From an uncultured Lachnospiraceae bacterium (GTDB lineage: Bacteria > Bacillota > Clostridia > Lachnospirales > Lachnospiraceae), in contig CAJUDZ010000008.1 in assembly GCA_910584965.1 (NCBI GenBank), positions 66,880 through 130,879 on the forward strand: 64,000 nucleotides of DNA, given 5' to 3'. How positions within the stretch are numbered: position 1 is the stretch's first letter; each line of letters begins with the position of its first letter. The notes below the pieces were generated by a model. That model saw nothing but the letters and a program-made list of their open reading frames with translations, ran no database searches and was not told the DNA's origin. A program made the position numbers and the translations under genes. Positions 62,296-64,000 of the stretch are shown here, in pieces.

Positions 62296-62474
62296 AGGTA
62301 AACAGTATTCGGTTTTCATATCATTTTTCTGTCTTTGTTTTCCCAATAAATGGGAACTGTCTTAACACTGCTTTCCAATTATAAAGTCCATAAATCCGTT
62401 AATAGTATGGATCTTTCATAGATTACTTTGGCTTTAACCTCAATATCTATATCCGCTTAAAATCTACAATTTAA

Positions 62475-63131
62475 TCAGTTCTTTTCAGCAACCCGATATG
62501 TTAAGAATATATCTATAACTATCAGCATTGCCCATACTCCTAAAACAGATAATAAGCAAGGAGTACCTTTCATAACGATACAAATGCCTATAATTATGAT
62601 TCCCCCAATGATAAAGGAAATTCCTCCTATATGTTGGCTTTTTTTCCATGTTGCTTCATTTTTCATGCTCCAATGTGTCCTCAATCCTATCATAGAATTC
62701 ATCCGCAACTTAGGCATGAGATTTCCTGTAACAATCATTAACATACCAATGATGCCTAAAACAAGCTGACCAATATCCAATGAAACAAATGATAAATTTT
62801 CCACTTTGTTAAAGCTTGTATATAGAGAATAGACATTCAAAGCATTAAGCAATATCAGCACTAAAATACCCAAAATAATTGTAACATTTTTATTGTTTTC
62901 CCCATGTTCTTCCTTTTTTGCCGCCAGCTTTGCCATTCCAAGCAGAAAATATCCCATTAAAATACTTACTACCGGAAATAACAAAGCCTCATATTTACTC
63001 CCCCAACGGTCAACCTGATTATCAAACCCATAATGTGCAGGGATTTTCTTGGGAAGATGCGGCAATACAATCAAGACAACTACTAATGGAAGATACATCA
63101 AAATATAACATACTGTTTTCTTTTTATTCAT
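62475..63131 (-). CDS. SdpI family (DUF1648) membrane protein
   Basis: A 218-residue protein with six hydrophobic segments. DUF1648 motif: LPKKIPAHYGFDNQVDRWGSK; C-terminal SdpI motif: NLMPKLRMNSMIGLRTHWSMKNEATWKKSQ. SdpI gives immunity to the SDP killing factor in Bacillus subtilis. It starts ATG inside the end of the ArsR-type gene (ATGA overlap, 63128-63131). No sdpABC toxin genes are seen, so it may protect against others' toxins or have another role. Confidence 0.9.
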   Translation of the reverse strand: MNKKKTVCYILMYLPLVVVLIVLPHLPKKIPAHYGFDNQVDRWGSKYEALLFPVVSILMGYFLLGMAKLAAKKEEHGENNKNVTIILGILVLILLNALNVYSLYTSFNKVENLSFVSLDIGQLVLGIIGMLMIVTGNLMPKLRMNSMIGLRTHWSMKNEATWKKSQHIGGISFIIGGIIIIGICIVMKGTPCLLSVLGVWAMLIVIDIFLTYRVAEKN

Positions 63132-63397
63132 TTCTGACCTCCTCTTAACTCGTTAATCCACATGATAGTTTCATCAAGTACAGACAAATTCAGTTCATAA
63201 TAAATATAATTTTTATATTTTGTTTCATAAATCAAATCTGCCTTTTTTAATTTTGATAAGTGATATGACAGGGCTTGCGGTGTCATGCTTAGGGCATTTG
63301 CCAAATCGCCGGAATTTATTTTTCCCTCCTTTAATTTATGCAAAATTCTTCTTCGGTTTTCATCTGCCAATGCTGCAAGTATCTCATTTACCGCCAA
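63128..63397 (-). CDS. ArsR/SdpR family transcriptional regulator
   Basis: An 89-residue winged helix: NEILAALADENRRRILHKLKEG, then GDLANALSMTPQALSYHLSKLKKADLIYE, then YKNYIYYELN. No metal-binding cysteines, like SdpR. It is coupled to the SdpI-like gene and likely represses both via the palindrome at 63463-63490. GGAGGTGG precedes the start. Confidence 0.9.
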   Translation of the reverse strand: MAVNEILAALADENRRRILHKLKEGKINSGDLANALSMTPQALSYHLSKLKKADLIYETKYKNYIYYELNLSVLDETIMWINELRGGQK

Positions 63398-63432
63398 TAT
63401 ACCACCTCCTATTTCAATAAATCTTTAAATAG

Positions 63433-63490
63433 ATTATACAAAATTTGTATGGAGCAGTCAAGAACTATTTAAAATTATTTTTAAATAGTT
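63433..63490 (-). promoter_or_regulatory. Promoter and operator of the sdpR/sdpI-like operon
   Basis: Minus-strand TTGACT (63461-63456), 17 bp, TATAAT (63438-63433). Just upstream is a dyad with exact 12-bp arms, AACTATTTAAAA-TTAT-TTTTAAATAGTT (63463-63490). A related half-site CTATTTAAAG lies just past the -10. Confidence 0.75.
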
Positions 63491-63583
63491 ACATATTCTA
63501 TCTAATTCCCTGGATAATCTTTCCGTCCTATCGCTCTATTCTGTCCAATCATCATCTGCCTTGCCCGTTCCCTCTGCCCGGTA

Positions 63584-63691
63584 CTAACCGCCCTCGGTTT
63601 TCGGCAGCAAGCGTGTCAGGTTTCCGCATGACTGCCTTATCCCTTGTATAGAGGATGGCGGTCTGGTATTGGTCTTAATGTTATCGCTCAT
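63584..63691 (-). CDS. Possible 35-residue protein, accessory region
   Basis: ATG after a strong AAGGAGGAAC, encoding MSDNIKTNTRPPSSIQGIR and ending TRLLPKTEGG. The start region (AAGGAGGAACATG.GCGAT.AACATT) is repeated near 60911-60945, after the Rpn pseudogene. No family recognised. Rest of the gap 63491-63805 holds only the Rpn terminator. Confidence 0.35.
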   Translation of the reverse strand: MSDNIKTNTRPPSSIQGIRQSCGNLTRLLPKTEGG

Positions 63692-63731
63692 GTTCCTCCT
63701 TGTCGGGCAATACGTGCAAGCACGCGCAAAA

Positions 63732-63775
63732 AAAGACGCATGGTTTACAATTTACTGTTCCATGCGCCTTTACGC
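63732..63775 (-). terminator. Terminator of the right-edge Rpn gene
   Basis: GGCGCATGGAACAG...CCATGCGTC, then seven Ts on the minus strand, about 30 bases past the stop. Confidence 0.7.
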
Positions 63776-63805
63776 TGTGATTTTAATATTAAATTGTTTT
63801 GCCGA

Positions 63806-64000
63806 TTACGCTAACTGCATAACCTCGGCTTCAATCTCCTTTAATTCCTCCATTGATAATGCAGGAACATAACGTGCAATCTTTTCAAGAGAAAGTTCTC
63901 CGTCTTTAATCATTCTCCTTACTGTTTCCCTTGCATTATCTAATGCCGCTTCATTCCTCATATCTTCCATAATTTTACACATAGCCGCAACTCCTTTCTC
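63806..64000 (-). CDS. Rpn family nuclease/putative transposase, C-terminus (5' end outside window)
   Basis: The last 64 residues: EKGVAAMCKIMEDMRNEAALD, then NARETVRRMIKDGELSLEKI, then ARYVPALSMEELKEIEAEVMQLA. This is the C-terminal tail of Rpn-type (PD-(D/E)XK, TIGR01784) proteins common in Lachnospiraceae. The catalytic domain is beyond the edge. Homologous fragments occur at 58789-58838 and 60911-61452. Confidence 0.7.
   Translation of the reverse strand, partial: EKGVAAMCKIMEDMRNEAALDNARETVRRMIKDGELSLEKIARYVPALSMEELKEIEAEVMQLA

Overview
The window reads as chromosome from a spore-forming, motile anaerobic member of the Clostridia, most likely Lachnospiraceae. It carries an alpha/beta-type small acid-soluble spore protein, a flagellin behind a SigD-like promoter, a TPP-riboswitch/ThiT thiamine uptake unit, a TM1266-type hydrogenase-associated regulator, ferredoxin, AsnA, GltBD and the tig-clpP-clpX-lon-engB order usual in this group. 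Most genes are on the minus strand. No tRNA, rRNA, CRISPR array or complete insertion sequence was seen.

Layout: 0-3.1 kb, MarR regulator with a heterodimeric ABC exporter (one subunit cut by the left edge). 3.3-7.2 kb, ECF S component, PspC protein, PadR/DUF1700/DUF4097 operon and a ferredoxin. 7.5-11.4 kb, a second heterodimeric exporter with a short leader ORF. 11.5-12.8 kb, GH13 amylase. 13.2-19.6 kb, a DNA-repair-rich stretch: Nfo, an XPD-type helicase with a nuclease-like N-terminus, and a TIGR03915/radical-SAM pair behind two LexA-like boxes, with a Crh-like HPr homologue in between. 19.7-26.1 kb, AsnA, a 1270-residue flagellin and a GH8 exo-oligoxylanase. 26.3-32.3 kb, GltD/GltB. 32.7-37.2 kb, two CPBP proteases, a HAD phosphatase, DegV and a GNAT protein. 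37.4-46.9 kb, TPP riboswitch-thiT, a beta-glucoside PTS IIBCA, a second GNAT protein, an unrecognised 157-residue protein, a secreted CxxC-module protein, an HTH regulator, HdeD-like, VanZ-like and VanH-like proteins, and an AI-2E family exporter. 47-53.6 kb, the proteostasis cluster. 53.6-58.8 kb, a hydrogenase-type regulator, a fused permease-ATPase ABC transporter with its lipoprotein, SASP, DJ-1, a 120-bp tandem repeat and a CYTH protein.

From about 58.8 kb to the right edge the DNA turns visibly AT-rich and becomes an accessory patch: an AAA ATPase with a frame-broken nuclease-like partner, several Rpn-family fragments, a flavodoxin-like reductase, a mobilisation-type remnant and an sdpR/sdpI-like pair.

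The most striking unexplained feature is a family of five large (about 180-235 bp) intergenic palindromic elements, at 4237-4447, 14059-14263, 32353-32586, 38293-38479 and 41636-41813. They share a recognisable asymmetric core, while their long outer arms differ in sequence from copy to copy yet remain self-complementary, as expected of a structure kept by compensatory change.
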